The position numbers and the translations under genes are program-made. The notes below the pieces were generated by a model, which saw nothing but the letters and a program-made list of their open reading frames with translations, was not told where the DNA came from and searched no databases. Of a stretch of 64,000 nt of DNA, positions 1 to 11,295 are shown in pieces (the first letter of the stretch is position 1; the number at the start of each line of letters is the position of its first letter). The stretch is from Prostheceraeus crozeri (taxonomy: Eukaryota; Platyhelminthes; Polycladida; Euryleptidae), in the NCBI GenBank assembly GCA_907163375.1, contig CAJQUW010006306.1, positions 124,001 to 188,000 on the forward strand, written 5' to 3'.

Positions 1-205
1 AGGTCTGCCAAGTTCTTCCCGGTTCCTGTTCTTATCAGGCAAGATCAAAGAAGATTTCATGCGAATACAAAGGCAAATACAAAGGAGGAAGATCGGAGTT
101 TCGGTGGAAATGAGATGTTTTGCTTTGTGAAACAGTACTAAGTCTAAAGCCATAATTTTTGCATGTAACATCTTTAAGTTATGAATAGTTACGATATATC
201 CATAA
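1..205. repeat. Diverged arm of a palindromic (foldback) element
   Basis: The first 200 bases align with one arm of the 727-bp foldback element at 22658-23384. The shared words come in the same order: TCTGCC.AGTTCT, GTTCCT.TTCTT.TCAG, GATCAAAGAA, then an AAATGA block and TTT.GCATGTAA. Many substitutions and small gaps separate the two, so this is an older relative. The outer end lies off the window and I could not find a matching opposite arm downstream, so it may be truncated or solo. Confidence 0.5.
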
Positions 206-3200
206 AGCTACATGTAAACGCTTTCAGAACTCGAAAATTAAACCGTTCTGAAATATTTTTACGTCGTGATTAACAGTTGCCCTGCTTTGCAGTGTATTTT
301 AAGATTTTTCAATATTCAATTAGCTTCAGAAATGTAAATAATGAATATATCCGCAAGCCCTTCCGTGACTTTTCATGAATTGGCACAGTGAAGTCTCATG
401 CAAAATTTGAACGCTAATTATTATTTGTCTTAATACTACGACCTAAAGTGCTTCACCTGCCACGCAGGGTCTCCTGGACAATGTTACAGAATCCGTCAAG
501 TTCTCTCTTCAGTCCGCGCTCCCTTGGAGTATCTATTGAAGTGTGTGTTGCTAACACTTCATGATGATCAGTTTTAATGGTATGATAACTGAAGCTGCAT
601 TATGTAGACGTTTCTTCTAGCGAACATGTTCTCAGAAGAGCGTCACTTGTGAGGAGTAGGCCGAAATGAGACAGTGGCGGGTGACGAATTCCCACTATAC
701 TGAAGCGGTTGATTTCAACGATGACGTGGCTAACATAGTTAGACGACGAAACTGACCAAATTGGTGTGCATGTAGATAGAAGATCCAGCGTGATGATTCC
801 ATCCCGGACAGTTACCAGGATGCTTGATGTCCGTGGCCTACTGATTTTGATACCTGAGTGTGAGAAAGAAGACCCAATCAATGGAAAGCTTCTTTCCGGA
901 GATGTCACTGTCAGGAAATGTGTGGACGTTTTCGAAAGAAACAGAATGCCTTCGTGGCCAAACCACATAGTATGTGAAGGTCTTTATGCACGTAGGAGGA
1001 CTACAAGCAGAAAAAGAGTAGGCCTAATCTACTGTATCATTTTGTTTCATTTTGAAATGAAGAAACCATTTCATTCGATGTCCCTGCATGGGGGACAAGC
1101 AACACAAAGCCGATCACCATCCATGTAGCAACTGATCTGGTTAGGATGTTGCGGAAAATACCTCCGAGACCATAAAATCTTCAAGCCAAAAGACACACGA
1201 TGGTCCTATATGCCATCAGCCTATACGAGATGGGAGCACAATTCACAATTGGCCATCTTGACTAGAGCAAATACCATGAATAATAACATCATTGATTCCT
1301 CAAATATACGGGTAGTCAGTACAGGCTAAACAGTTGCAATTGGAAGTGAAACTTCATGCATTTGTATGTAAACGATGAATATGTCCTCAACTTCCTTGAA
1401 TGCAATCATGTATGCATGTTAGCCTGAATAATACAGATTTCAGGAGAAGATAGAAAAACGATTTTCTTTGTCTCCAGTGTCTCAAATGGCCACAGCAGTG
1501 ATGTATGAACATCATTCACATGCAATACAAGCGATGATTATGATTCAATTCAGCTTACTCTTGATAATAAAGTCTCCAAACTTCGGCCTACATGTGTAGA
1601 CCAAAGTTTGTTTACAATTCTAGTCCAGCATTCCATCAGCTCATATTTGATGCAGTTATAGTGCTCTCATTGTAGATCAAGATTTTGCTCCGCAATTTTC
1701 TTTAACAAATTGTGATCATATCCTAAGAAGCAGAGTGAAGGTACAAGTAGCATGATGGGGTGCACTCTAGCAATACAAGCATAGCTAGCAAACAATACTA
1801 GCATTTTTTTAAACTATGCATTTTGTACATCGTGTAATTATGCTTTCTGCATAAAAGTTTTGTTGCATTCATAGAACGAGACATAATGGCATTATAAGAC
1901 TTTTTTGCCATTGAAGTGCTGATATTGATAAGCTAAAATATATTTCATTTTTGGTAACAACATGTAGACGGCAGACATAAATGAAGCTCTAAACTGCACT
2001 CTGAATGTGTCATAGATGATTTTCAGTCATGAAAATAACGCTTCTAAGCATTGGTGTACTACAAAGTTTATGAATATATGAAATTGAGTCGATTACTATG
2101 CATCAAAAAGTGACAATAATACATTAGAGCAATGGGGGTCCAGGAGACCTTGCTTGGCAGGTGAAGCAAATTTTTTTCTAGGGCAGGAGAACCGTTAACC
2201 AAATGGGTAACTGATTGCCCCAAACTGATTTCTAAATAGGCCTACTGATCCTCGGAAATGATGTTATTAGTCATGAATACCATTCCTGATCATTATATTC
2301 TTGGGATTTATGTCTTAGGAAGTATATGTACAATATAATATAGGAAAAATACATTTATAGGAAAGCAATCAATACAGATATGATGTGTTTTGCAATTCCG
2401 TTAATACTTTTGATCAGGACTTTTTATTTTTGTTATATTTTTATCGCCATTGCTCTTAGAAAATTATACGTGTTCACAAAAGTTGTTAATCATTCATTGT
2501 TCTTCAATTACATAGATATGCTTATTATCAAGGGATCTACATGTAATTTTCAGTGTCAAAGCACTGAATGGATTTCATAAACTCAGTTCTGAGAAATTGA
2601 ATTTTATCGTAATGTACTAGGGTGGGCGTCGTAAGGCGTTTATCGTCTGATAAAATGGACAATGAAATATTAGCTATATTTTCAAAAACATAATGAGCGC
2701 CATTTCAGCAGCTCGCCATGCCCACTACGTTATATCAAGCCGTGATTTTAGACAAGACATAAGTGCACGCTTCAAATTTCTGTCTCATTTTACATTGCTC
2801 TGCGTGAGAATTCATCTCACATTATTCATTAGACATGCACGAAAATGCATGTAAACAGCAAACACGTAATGACGTAGCTTGTTTATCATCTCAGAAAGCG
2901 CATGCGCCACTATACTGAAAGATGTTTTAACCATTAGATGATCTCATTGCGTGCGAAATCAGAGTTATGAAGCCGAAGAAATAGCGCTCATACACCGACG
3001 GGGTAGTTCACACTCCACAGCCTAAAGCAGATTATGTAATATTGAATGATAACAAAAATTGTAAACTGAGAAAAACAGGAAATTTTTCTAGGTCGTAGCT
3101 AATGTAAAGCAAAAAACGTAATCAACGTGTAGAAGAATTTTATATATTGCAAAGGATGATCGCGGTGAAAATGATTTTAATTCTGGTGATCTGGTTGCTT

Positions 3201-3290
3201 CAACTTTCCCTGATGAACTATAGGCTGTCGAATATATAAAATAATTTATTTCAAAGCAATATGTCAGATAAACCTGAAACAAAATGTACT
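206..3290. other. AT-rich stretch without recognised genes
   Basis: Only short open frames of 60-120 codons occur, and none resembles a known family. Two TAGGCCTA octamers lie here (1019-1026 and 2237-2244). I see no terminal repeats, tandem repeats or RNA genes. Confidence 0.5.
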
Positions 3291-3584
3291 ACACTACCTG
3301 CACCAAATGGAGGTAATACCTGTGATCCGAATGATGTGAAGAGACTGCTTCAGACTTCGTGTGCAAACAAATCTGTGATAAGTGATCTTATCTTTCCAAT
3401 ATTGTTGAAAGTTTCCGATGATGTAATTTTCTATCATCTCTCGCAAATTTTTAATACCGTCAGATATTTCCCCCATACAACTAATACAACTAACTTCATC
3501 TATAATCTTCTTCTCTGAGAACCGAGAATTGACTTTAAATAATATCTTCAAAAAACTTGTTCTCGTTCTTAATTTATTGGCGAA

Positions 3585-3614
3585 CTTTCGGATGATAACT
3601 TCACCCGTCCTCAG
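3585..3614 (-). ncRNA. Hammerhead-ribozyme-like core in the PLE 3' region
   Basis: Read on the minus strand, CTGAGGA (matching the hammerhead core CUGANGA) is followed by a 5-bp stem GGGTG/CATCC and then GAAA. One C lies between the core and the stem, which is not canonical. An ACTT just upstream could supply a short stem III and cleavage site, but this pairing is weak. PLEs are known to carry hammerhead motifs in their terminal repeats. Activity is not shown. Confidence 0.4.
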
Positions 3615-3869
3615 GCAAGCACAAGTAAAGAGTAATGAAACACATAGCACAGCACTAGAATTCACTTAAATTCACAACACGACACTCTACTAACACCTAA
3701 CACGTGACAGCGACATTCTACATTACAATACACTAACCCTGAGAATTGAAACATGGAATCATAATACTGATTAAAACGTGACAAGTAACATCTGATATGC
3801 TTTAAAATAACTTAGAGATAAGAAGTCAAACTACATAGAGATCAAAACAGTCAATAGAAAAGAGATCTC

Positions 3870-3902
3870 CAGCAGCGGTCATTAGAGAAGCCCGAGTCCC
3901 TA
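3870..3902 (-). pseudogene. C-terminal end of the PLE GIY-YIG protein
   Basis: The minus strand reads LNRDSGFSND across the TTAA insertion site of the piggyBac relic. This matches the usual C-terminal tail of PLE endonuclease domains and continues the frame seen at about 5699-5760 on the far side of the insertion. It is too short to identify alone; the call rests on the split-element layout. Confidence 0.45.
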
Positions 3903-3906
3903 TTAA

Positions 3907-5694
3907 CCTTAGAACGTACAAAAATATTTTCAACGACTTAGTACAAGTGAGGTCATTTGACCTCAAATCTTTATCAGAAATTTTTGAGTTTCCTTTACAC
4001 CTTCTAGATCGTTCCATAGCATAAACACTGTAAACCTTCTTTTTTCCTGCTAAAATTGCTTATCATAATAGAATATATTGTGACATTCTATTATTATCTA
4101 TTAACTTTGTATTATAAAGCGTGTAAAATTCAAACAAAAAGCTCTAGCAATTTCCAATGGTTATAATTCGGTCAAAAATGTTTTGTCTGGTATGTATGTC
4201 GACCAAACACGAACTTCATGAGAAACAAACGTTTTGTGTTTTATTGCGACTATTTTTGTCGCAAAATGTGCAATTTCCTCGCTTCATAGAAATGGCACCT
4301 TCCATTACCCTTGATGAATGAAGGGGCATCAAAGATCGCCTTTTCTTTTAGAGACTCGAGTAAGTTGATTGCCACTTCATGAAAAAATGACATTAAGGTG
4401 ACTGATTTGTAGTGTCCTTCCAAAGAAGAAATGTATTCCGCATTGTGATATTTAGCAATTTGCAAAATACAGCCAGTGACTATCGGTAGGAGGCCATCTT
4501 GATAGAATAATGCTGAAACAGTTGATTTACCGCATTCACGCCCTTTCTTCCTGCTATATCGAAGAAAGATACGAGTTTTCTTTTCGTTGAGGAGATGTCA
4601 CTGTCAATAGATGAACACTTTGAAGAAGTCAAGAGCAACACGCTCTTATTTCTTCTCGGGATATAGCTGACAATAGCTGCCTCTCCTTCAGAATGGAACG
4701 CAAGCACAGATGAATATTGATTACGGCATCCTGTAGCTCTCATTTCGGTCGGAATCTCCATTTTATTTGAACGAATAATCCCGAGAAGTGTCATACCTTT
4801 TTCTCTAATTTTCTTGCTAACTCCAGAGAGGTAAATAATTTATCAGTGACAACTTCACGCCCGCTGTCTTTGAAAAGTTCGTCGAGTCGAAAAACTGTTG
4901 ATTCTCAACTTCTTTTCCAAGATGTGGCGACATGGTTAATGCGTAATCACTTGCTGATCAGCCGCAGCATACCAATTTTAGATGGCTGGTTTGGCATATA
5001 ATGAAGAAAAGCATGCCGATTTCGCGAAGGAAATAGCTGCTCGTCAACTATTATAGTCTCATGAGGCCAGTAAAGCGAAGTATAGTATTTTGGAGTTTTG
5101 TGAAAAGTTCTCCTTCTTATGGGAGCAAATTCGTCGTTTCTAAATCGAGCACTTCTCAGCGCACTGTCATCGATACGTATGATGCGAAGTCAACTTTTGA
5201 ATCTTTGAAATAAATCCCATGGTCTGAGGGAAGACATGAGAAAGGATTTGCTCTGATAAATGTGATGTATCCGTTCTGCATGCGACATTAGCTCGAATTA
5301 ATATCGAATACAGATTGAAATTATTCAGGCAGTCACGCATTCAAGGCAAATATAAGTAAAGATTTGCTCAGATAACTCAACTATGATTTTTATGTGGTGC
5401 ATCCATCAACTGCAAGCGTTAGTTAATCGAATTGATATGGAATATAGAAATATGTGCTGCTATTTATTATGAGGTCATTATGACTTCATATATTTCAAAA
5501 ACGTTAATTTTATTCTATGTTCTATTCTATTCTATATCTATGTACTAATGAAAGACTTTGATGTTGTAAACCTATTATCAATAATGAAATATTAAAAGTC
5601 ACGGAAGATCTTCTTTAATATATATGATTTCTCAATAATAAACCAAATTTAAAAATGGGATGAAGTCAAGTTGACCTCAGTTTACGGTCTAGGG
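3907..5694 (-). mobile_element. Decayed piggyBac element inserted in a PLE
   Basis: The element is flanked by TTAA at 3903-3906 and 5695-5698. Its ends are CCTTAGAACGTA and, on the other side, the reverse complement of CCCTAGACCGTA, a matching inverted repeat. Palindromes lie 16 bp (5662-5678) and about 207 bp (5471-5487) inside the right (5') end, and 42 bp inside the left (3') end (3949-3964, GAGGTCATTTGACCTC). This spacing parallels the better-preserved piggyBac at 8899-11485. At 1.79 kb it is shorter than an intact element. Confidence 0.75.
4250..5270 (-). pseudogene. piggyBac transposase remnant
   Basis: Several pieces of a piggyBac transposase (DDE_Tnp_1_7 family) are readable in order on the minus strand. 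About 5080-5230 carries a stretch with VDEQL, the first catalytic aspartate. About 4800-4880 carries VVTDKLFTSLELAR, the second. The 104-residue frame at 4480-4794 runs from LLGIIRSNKMEIPTEM to RKGVNAVNQLFQHYS. Where active piggyBac proteins have GVDAVDQL, both catalytic aspartates are asparagine here. Near 4290 a NGRCHFYEARK stretch may be the start of the C-terminal cysteine-rich domain. Stops and frameshifts separate the pieces, so it cannot encode a working transposase. Confidence 0.75.
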
Positions 5695-5698
5695 TTAA

Positions 5699-6050
5699 GC
5701 GTGTTATGGTTGAGGATATGAATTCCCTCCTTTAGTGTCTTTCCTCTTCAATCACTCTGCACTTTTATGACCTCAAAAGTGTCAAACGCCGGTCGATGGT
5801 TAAGCTTATGGCAGTGCTCACTAATGGATGACCGGTAATCATTTCGCGTGTGTCCTTGTCATTTTCTTTCTTTCTTACTCCAGCTCTTCTTGAAGTCTCA
5901 CCAATATAGCACTTGTAACAGTGGCCACATTTCTGTTTTTAAATGACACCTCCCCCGTCCATAACATTCACCTTGTCTAATTTCGGACGGCTGAGGACAT
6001 CTCCCACAGTTTTGCATCTGGAAACCTAACTCTCACTCCAACCTTCCTTG
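5699..6050 (-). pseudogene. PLE GIY-YIG endonuclease remnant
   Basis: On the minus strand a KCGHCYKCYIGETSRR stretch gives the YIG core, the cysteine pair before it and the following arginine typical of PLE GIY-YIG domains. Further on, in another frame, CHKLNHRPAFDTFEVIKVQ and a downstream HILNHNTLN continue the domain to the TTAA at 5695. The reading frame changes inside the domain. It follows directly on the RT part at 6051-6645 in the usual PLE order. Confidence 0.65.
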
Positions 6051-6645
6051 TTACTGCTTGAATACGTTCATAAACGCCAGGCACATATGGAGTACGCAGG
6101 ACTGGAACATTGTCTTGGGCGATCGATTCCCAAACAGTCTGTTTCTGACCAGACGTTCAGGGTACCCATTCTTTACGAACACTTCTTGGAGCATCATCTT
6201 CTCCTCCTTAAGCTTCGCACCTTCACATATCGTTTCCGCACACTTTCTCAAACACGAGATGATACCCAGCCTCACTTTCTGACAATGTGCCGACTGATCT
6301 TCCAGGTAGAGGACACTTGCAGTAGGCTTTCGGTATACAGAAGTAACCAACTTGCTACAATCCCGTTGTATTCTGATATCCAGAAAAGGAATAACACCAC
6401 TATTCTCCTTTTCGCACGTGAAACTGATATTAGGATGAATGCCATTCAAATAGTCTAAAAGTGTATCTTCGGTGCCAGTATTCACTATTGCGGGCGTATC
6501 ATCGACATACCACTTCCAGAACATAATTTCTGGATTATTTTCGAGCATCTTCTTGTCGAAATCCTGCATAAACAAGGACGCCAAGCAGGATGATAAAAGT
6601 GATCCAATTGGGCAGGTCGTCATTTTGAAGAGTTCACCATCACAC
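6051..6645 (-). pseudogene. PLE reverse transcriptase fragment
   Basis: An open frame of 190 codons (6051-6623) holds the second half of a PLE RT: a motif B remnant (CPIGSLLSSCLASLFM), the catalytic YVDD of motif C, then IPFLDIRIQR and VYRKPT, the PLE versions of the following motifs, and a thumb region ending near NGYPERLV. The fingers and first palm aspartate are missing, so the copy is 5'-truncated at about 6645. No start codon can be assigned. The endonuclease follows at 5699-6050. Confidence 0.75.
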
Positions 6646-6663
6646 TTAAAGCGGGCTGATCGG

Positions 6664-6760
6664 ACACAGAAGCAGATAATGCCTGAGGATGGGTGAAGTT
6701 ATCATCCGATAGCTCGCCAATAAATTAGGAACGAGAACAAGTTTTTTTAAGAAATTATTG
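6664..6760 (+). repeat. Inverted copy of the PLE 3' region with hammerhead-like motif
   Basis: This plus-strand stretch matches the minus-strand sequence of 3550-3615: CTGAGGATGGGTGAAG, then TTATCATCCGATAG, CTCGCCAATAAATTA, and a GAACGAGAACAAG run. The hammerhead-like core CTGAGGA lies at 6683-6689, but the GAAA has become GATA (6708-6711). It sits at the 5' end of the PLE in the opposite orientation, forming an inverted terminal repeat. Confidence 0.65.
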
Positions 6761-6959
6761 AAATGCACCCAAGTAGACAGTGATCCGCAACTCTCCTTCC
6801 CGATCTTAGCAGGTCGCATGAAAAGATTATTTTGAATTTTATTTATGATCAGTTGATGAAATTTCCCGATAATTGTCCATTTAAATAGAAAGAAGATCAA
6901 CGGCGCATGTTCTGTAAAATCATCCACGAACAATCTTCTAGATGGTGTTGCTGTCCGTG

Positions 6960-7445
6960 TCATAAGTTACAGCATGAGTAAAGCCTTTGACAGCGTTTCT
7001 CACGATTCATTGGTTAAAGGCATAGTTGACCTCGATTTCCAGGTTGTCATATGGTGGCTAGATACTGAATGTTAGTAAACTGCAATGAATCCCAATTACT
7101 TGGCATCAATTGCTCAAGTGTTATCGTTCAAATGCTTCATCAATTTAGACTTGTAGAAGAATAAAAATTCATAATTTGTAAAAGTGTACAACACACTCTA
7201 AGATTGTATGAAATAATGGGGCTTGTTCTTCTATACTTTCCATGTGGGGAGCCCAACTTGCTGATGTTACAAACATAAAACTCCGATTTCAATCCCGAAG
7301 GGCTTTTCGACCACCACAGGTAGTCTATTTCAACCGGAAATTGCTTTTCAATGAACAGTTGACTTGGTCAAATCATTTTGATTACATAAATTCTAAGCTT
7401 TCCCGGTGTCTGTGTGCTATTCAAGTACTGAAATCTATGTAAAGA
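6960..7445 (+). pseudogene. LINE-type reverse transcriptase remnant
   Basis: Near 6972 the plus strand reads SMSKAFDSVSHDSLVKG, the first palm motif (F-D-x-V-x-H) of LINE RTs. At 7300-7442 it reads FNEQLTWSNHFDYINSKLSRCL, matching the conserved L-T-W-x-x-H-I-x-x-I-x-x-K block after the palm in Jockey/CR1/L2-like RTs. The active-site YADD region between them is not readable. Frames change and most of the gene is missing, so this is a short dead remnant; its clade is uncertain. Confidence 0.55.
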
Positions 7446-7754
7446 TTCATTAAAGCAGTAAATTCATGTAAAGCAGTTGGAGATAAGCTCGGGAGAAGTT
7501 TATTATTGGAATGTTCATAATCATTTCTCGCAGTGTTGAATAGCGCATGGTCAGCTGATTTCTTCTTTCAATATGATTGAGAAAATTGCATTTCATGCAC
7601 GATTTGACATACATGTATAATCTCACGATACCAGACATCATTGCCATATATAATATGGATTGCTCGTATGCAAAGCTGAAACATTCGAAGAACAATCTAA
7701 ATTTACTGACTGTGATATACAGTAGTTAGTTATAGTCAATAATCTAGCTAGTTA

Positions 7755-7828
7755 GAATTCAGGCTTGAATTTACATTACGTTTGAAAGAAAATTGATCTT
7801 CTTGCCCCCCCCGAGACTAGTTCTGGCC
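7755..7828 (+). repeat. Dispersed repeat, copy A
   Basis: GAATTCAGGCTTGAATTT and GAGACTAGTTCTGGCC both recur, in reverse orientation and in the corresponding order, at 50322-50370. Copy A has about 27 bp more between the two words, including a C run. The family is not identified. Confidence 0.5.
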
Positions 7829-8129
7829 TCATAATTCTACCCCACGTGAAAAGAAACTCGAACGGCAAATGGATTTCTCTCTTATTGCTTGATGCTGTAC
7901 AATAACACTATCGTTGACATTGTATAGGTTCAACATCCTCGTAGACAATTTCTCTTCCTAAGACTTCCAATTGAAGGTTGCCTATGCTATTTATTACAAT
8001 AAGCCATTATTCTAATCTATTCTATTCCATCCGTATCTATGTGGAATAATTATACCGTGACAAAAAATCTTGACACTTAGAAATGCCGGAAACATTGCTT
8101 TCATTAGTGAATTGACATCAAAACTGTAA
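7829..8129. other. Unassigned spacer
   Basis: AT-rich sequence between the dispersed repeat and the Tc1-like relic. I see no reading frame, repeat or RNA gene in it. Confidence 0.4.
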
Positions 8130-8894
8130 CTTTAAATGATTTAATTTGTTTCATACATACCTAACAACCTGCATGACAGCCCTAGAATTAATGAAAGCTC
8201 AAACTCAATTGTTCATCCGATCTCTCTTGCTCAATGAATCCAACTGCTCTCCCAATTGTTTCAGGAAGTGTTTCGATATTGGTAGGAGAATGTCTCACCC
8301 CTTTGCCAAGTTTATCTCACCCCACCTCGGTCGGTAAAAGATCACGAAAACGTGAAGGCCATAGGAGCTACTCAATTGCTTAGCTGGTGTGCTCTGTGAG
8401 GCCGCGCATTGTCATCTTGAATAATGAGATGGTGCCTCTTTACATCTTGGAGCAACAATAGGAGCTACAACTTCCGCGAGATTTGCCACCCATAGTGCTT
8501 TCAATACAACGGCAGGTGTGTACGTCCACCTTTCCAAATACCGGCCGAAATTCTGAGGCTACCACCGTTGAGCCGATCATGTTTTGAAATGTGACAACAA
8601 GCCCTCAGATCTCTCACGACCAGACAGTGTGTGAGCACAGACTCTTCCGTCTGTGGAACTCGAGGGTGAGCTTTGAGTACTCCGCCCACATCATGCGGTG
8701 CCATTTGTCAGTGCTCCTTTTAAAATGCCACTCGCACCGTTACTCGAGAACCGTAATTTAAATTCATAAAGGTAAGAGTTCGTTCAAGAAAGTCATCAAA
8801 ATTCAAAAGGTCATTTAGAGGGATGCGTGCGGCATCTCTTAAAGATTTAAATCCTGCTTCTGTCAAACGTCGCCATGCAGCCCTAACGTAACAG
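8130..8894 (-). pseudogene. Tc1-like transposase relic, larger part
   Basis: Pieces on the minus strand follow the Tc1 transposase order. Next to the piggyBac junction comes YVRAAWRRLTEAGFKS (end of the DNA-binding region). Then RLNGGSLRISAGIWKGGRTHLPL corresponds to the usual GGSVMVWGGI.GRTDL block. Next is LIIQDDNARPHRA, holding the second catalytic aspartate, and finally a C-terminal NSRAVMQVVR region at about 8150. Several frames and stops are involved. The N-terminal part continues past the piggyBac at 11490-11560. No terminal repeats were recognised. Confidence 0.6.
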
Positions 8895-8898
8895 TTAA

Positions 8899-8931
8899 CC
8901 CTCAATATACTGTGGGGTCCATATGGACCCC
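8899..8931 (+). repeat. piggyBac left terminal repeat and palindrome
   Basis: The terminal 12 bp are followed after a short gap by the 18-bp perfect palindrome GGGGTCCATATGGACCCC. It begins 15 bp from the end, close to the 16 bp (13 + 3) reported for the left end of the cabbage looper piggyBac. It is the likely transposase-binding end. Confidence 0.75.
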
Positions 8932-9096
8932 ATATCTCACAAACACTGATATTTTTTTGTTTGCAGTATTTTTCATTAAAACTTCATATGAACCTAAACC
9001 TGATTAAATTTCATCGGTTTATGCTGCAAAACTGAAATTTGAAAAATGTTTGTTGACATGAACGATAATTACAGTTATAGTAACGATAACTACCGT

Positions 9097-9114
9097 GGGG
9101 TCCAATTGGACCCC
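9097..9114 (+). repeat. piggyBac internal left palindrome
   Basis: GGGGTCCAATTGGACCCC is a perfect 18-bp palindrome differing from the outer left one only in its centre. It is probably a second transposase-binding site; the decayed piggyBac at 3907-5694 has an equivalent at a similar distance from its end. Confidence 0.65.
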
Positions 9115-9308
9115 TTCTTTTTTCTTTACTTTTCATATCAGTTTTCCGCCATTTAAACTGTTTTGTATATCTATATCTATGTACTACACATCTTAAGTTC
9201 AGAATGTGAAGCACTGTTTCCATTTCTATAGATATCTATGTCTTCCATTGACGTAAATTTCAAATCAAGATGATACCTGCAGGATAGAGCAATTCTTACA
9301 TCTCTATT

Positions 9309-9426
<118 letters not shown>

Positions 9427-9535
9427 GACTGTTACGTCTCAGGCGCTGTCCACGTTGGTTTATTTTGATTTGAATGCTCATTTGAATTTGGATAGTTTGA
9501 ATTGTTACTCGTGACTGTAACACATTCGACCGGAC

Positions 9536-11295
9536 ATGCAGCGACAACAGCATAGACGTTTTTCTTATGTAGAAGTATTTCGAAGACTGATTGAAGAAAA
9601 TTCTAGCGATAGTGATGAAATTGATGAGAATGACTCCGACGGCAGTGAATCCGATGCAGTGGTCGAGGACCCTGTTTCAGAAGTGGAAATGGAAACGAGT
9701 ATGGAAGAAACTTCAATGAATGGACGTGGTGATATTTTACAGAATCCGGCAAACCCTGAAAGCAATATTATGGTGTCGAAAGATGGTCAGGAAAGATGGT
9801 CCAAAGTTCCGCTTCCAGAAAATCGTCATGTACGGCCAAGGCCATATAATATCCTTCGAGAGCACCAAGGTCCAACTCAAGCTGCAAGAAATGTTTGTGG
9901 ATTGAGTCCAGAGCATGCATTCAAATTATTCTTATCGAATCAAATTGTGCAAAAGATAGTTGACTTCACCAATATCGAAGGTCAAAGGCGCTTTGCTAAT
10001 TGGACACATGCCACTGTTGACGAGATGTATTGTTTTTTTGGTGTCTTACTAATGGCTGGGGCGTTTCATGACAATAAAACAAGAGTTTCTGAGTTATGGA
10101 GCGCAGAAGGTCGGCAGATACACAATCAGTGCATGTCTCGCAACCGCTTCATTGAATTGATGTCCAGTATCCGTTTTGATGACCGCAGACAGAGAAATCC
10201 TAACGACAAATTTTCACCACTGAGAAATATTTTCTCTGAAGTTGTCATCAATTTCAAGTCTGCTTACAAGGCGGGATCCTCTGTCACAGTGGATGAACAA
10301 CTTGTGAAGTTCAGGGGACGCTGCCGCTTTAAAATGTATATACCATCAAAACCCGGAAAGTATGGGATAAAATTGTGGGCACTTGCTGATGCTGAAACAT
10401 TTTATTGTTTGAATTTGCTTCCATATATTGGCCGAACAGGAAATGTCCCTAAAAGGCAACAAGGACAGAGAGTTGCCTTGGAGTTGACTGATATGCTGAC
10501 GGGTTCAGGTAGAAATGTATAAATGGACAATTTCTTTAGCAGTCTTCTTCTTGCGCGAACTCTTCTTGGACGTCAACTGACCATGACTGGTACGATGAGA
10601 AAGAATAAACCTGAACTCCCAAAAGAAATGCTGCCCAAACCGCATCGTTCAATCAAATCAAATAATTTTGGTTTCCAAAAAGATGTTGCTATTGTCTCTT
10701 ACGTGCCAAAAAGGAACAAAGCTGTGATTCTGATTTCGACCCAGTTCTTGTCAAATAACATTTCAGAGGAGGAGCACAGAAAGCCAGAAGTGATACTCGA
10801 GTATAACCACTGTAAAGGCGGCGTGGATTCATTAGACCAGCTTTTGAGGACATACAATTGCATAAGAAAATGTAATAGATGGCCGATGGCTCTCTTCATG
10901 AATTTGCTGAATATCGCAGCTTACAATGCTCTCGTCTTGTTTTTGAGGTAAGTTTTTCATCCAGTTAATGTATGTATCCATATGTATCTAAAATGATGCT
11001 TATGCATTTCAGTATCCATCCTGAATTTGAGGCACGATCGGGTCAAAGGAGACGACGATTCCTTTTGACATTGTCGAAGTCCCTGGCGCAAGTTGTGGCA
11101 GTCGATCAACAGCCGACCCGGGTCGGTCCTGATCCTGTACCACGTCCACGAATTACAGGCTCAGGAAGTCAGAGCAAGAAACGATGTCATCTCTGTCCTC
11201 GACAAGAAGACCGCAAAAGTGCAAAACTATGCAGAAAGTGCAGCAAAGGACTTTGTGCTCAGCATGTGACGTTCTTATGTCCTACATGTATATAA
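9536..11295 (+). pseudogene. piggyBac transposase, one intron, one nonsense codon
   Basis: This encodes a piggyBac-family transposase, which cuts and pastes DNA at TTAA. The coding path 9536-10947 plus 11013-11295 gives 565 codons including the stop. An acidic Ser/Asp-rich N-terminus (about residues 22-60) precedes the RNase H-like core. Catalytic aspartates are visible at residues 253 (TVDEQL), 331 (MDNFF), and 431 and 434 (GVDSLDQ). The last 45 residues form the cysteine-rich domain (CHLC, CRKC, CAQH, CPTC). The ATG at 9536 is the natural start. Codon 329 (10520-10522) is TAA, directly before the second catalytic block, in an otherwise open frame. It may be a recent disabling change, an RNA-level recoding event or a sequence error. 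Confidence 0.88.
10948..11012 (+). other. Intron in the piggyBac transposase gene
   Basis: GAG|GTAAGT at 10945-10953 is a strong 5' splice site and TTATGCATTTCAG|T ends at 11012. The 65-bp phase-2 intron joins VLFL to SIHPEFEAR and restores the expected family sequence through to the cysteine-rich domain. Unspliced, the frame stops at 10951. Confidence 0.85.

Larger units (their letters stand above)
3540..6760 (-). mobile_element. Penelope-like element relic with inverted 3' end
   Basis: This is a minus-strand PLE distinct from the array family. Its RT part lies at about 6051-6645, its GIY-YIG part at about 5699-6050, and its C-terminus and 3' untranslated region at about 3540-3902. A piggyBac relic (3907-5694) splits it exactly at a TTAA. 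The coding end just beyond the insertion reads LNRDSG, like the NRD-G ending common in PLE proteins. At the 5'-truncated side (6664-6760) there is an inverted copy of the element's own 3' region, so the two ends face each other. The element is clearly old and inactive. Confidence 0.7.

Noticed and set aside
2380-2580. 66-codon hydrophobic frame as a small membrane protein gene
   Set aside because: It is short, in AT-rich DNA, with no similarity, splice signals or context; hydrophobic frames arise readily from T-rich sequence.
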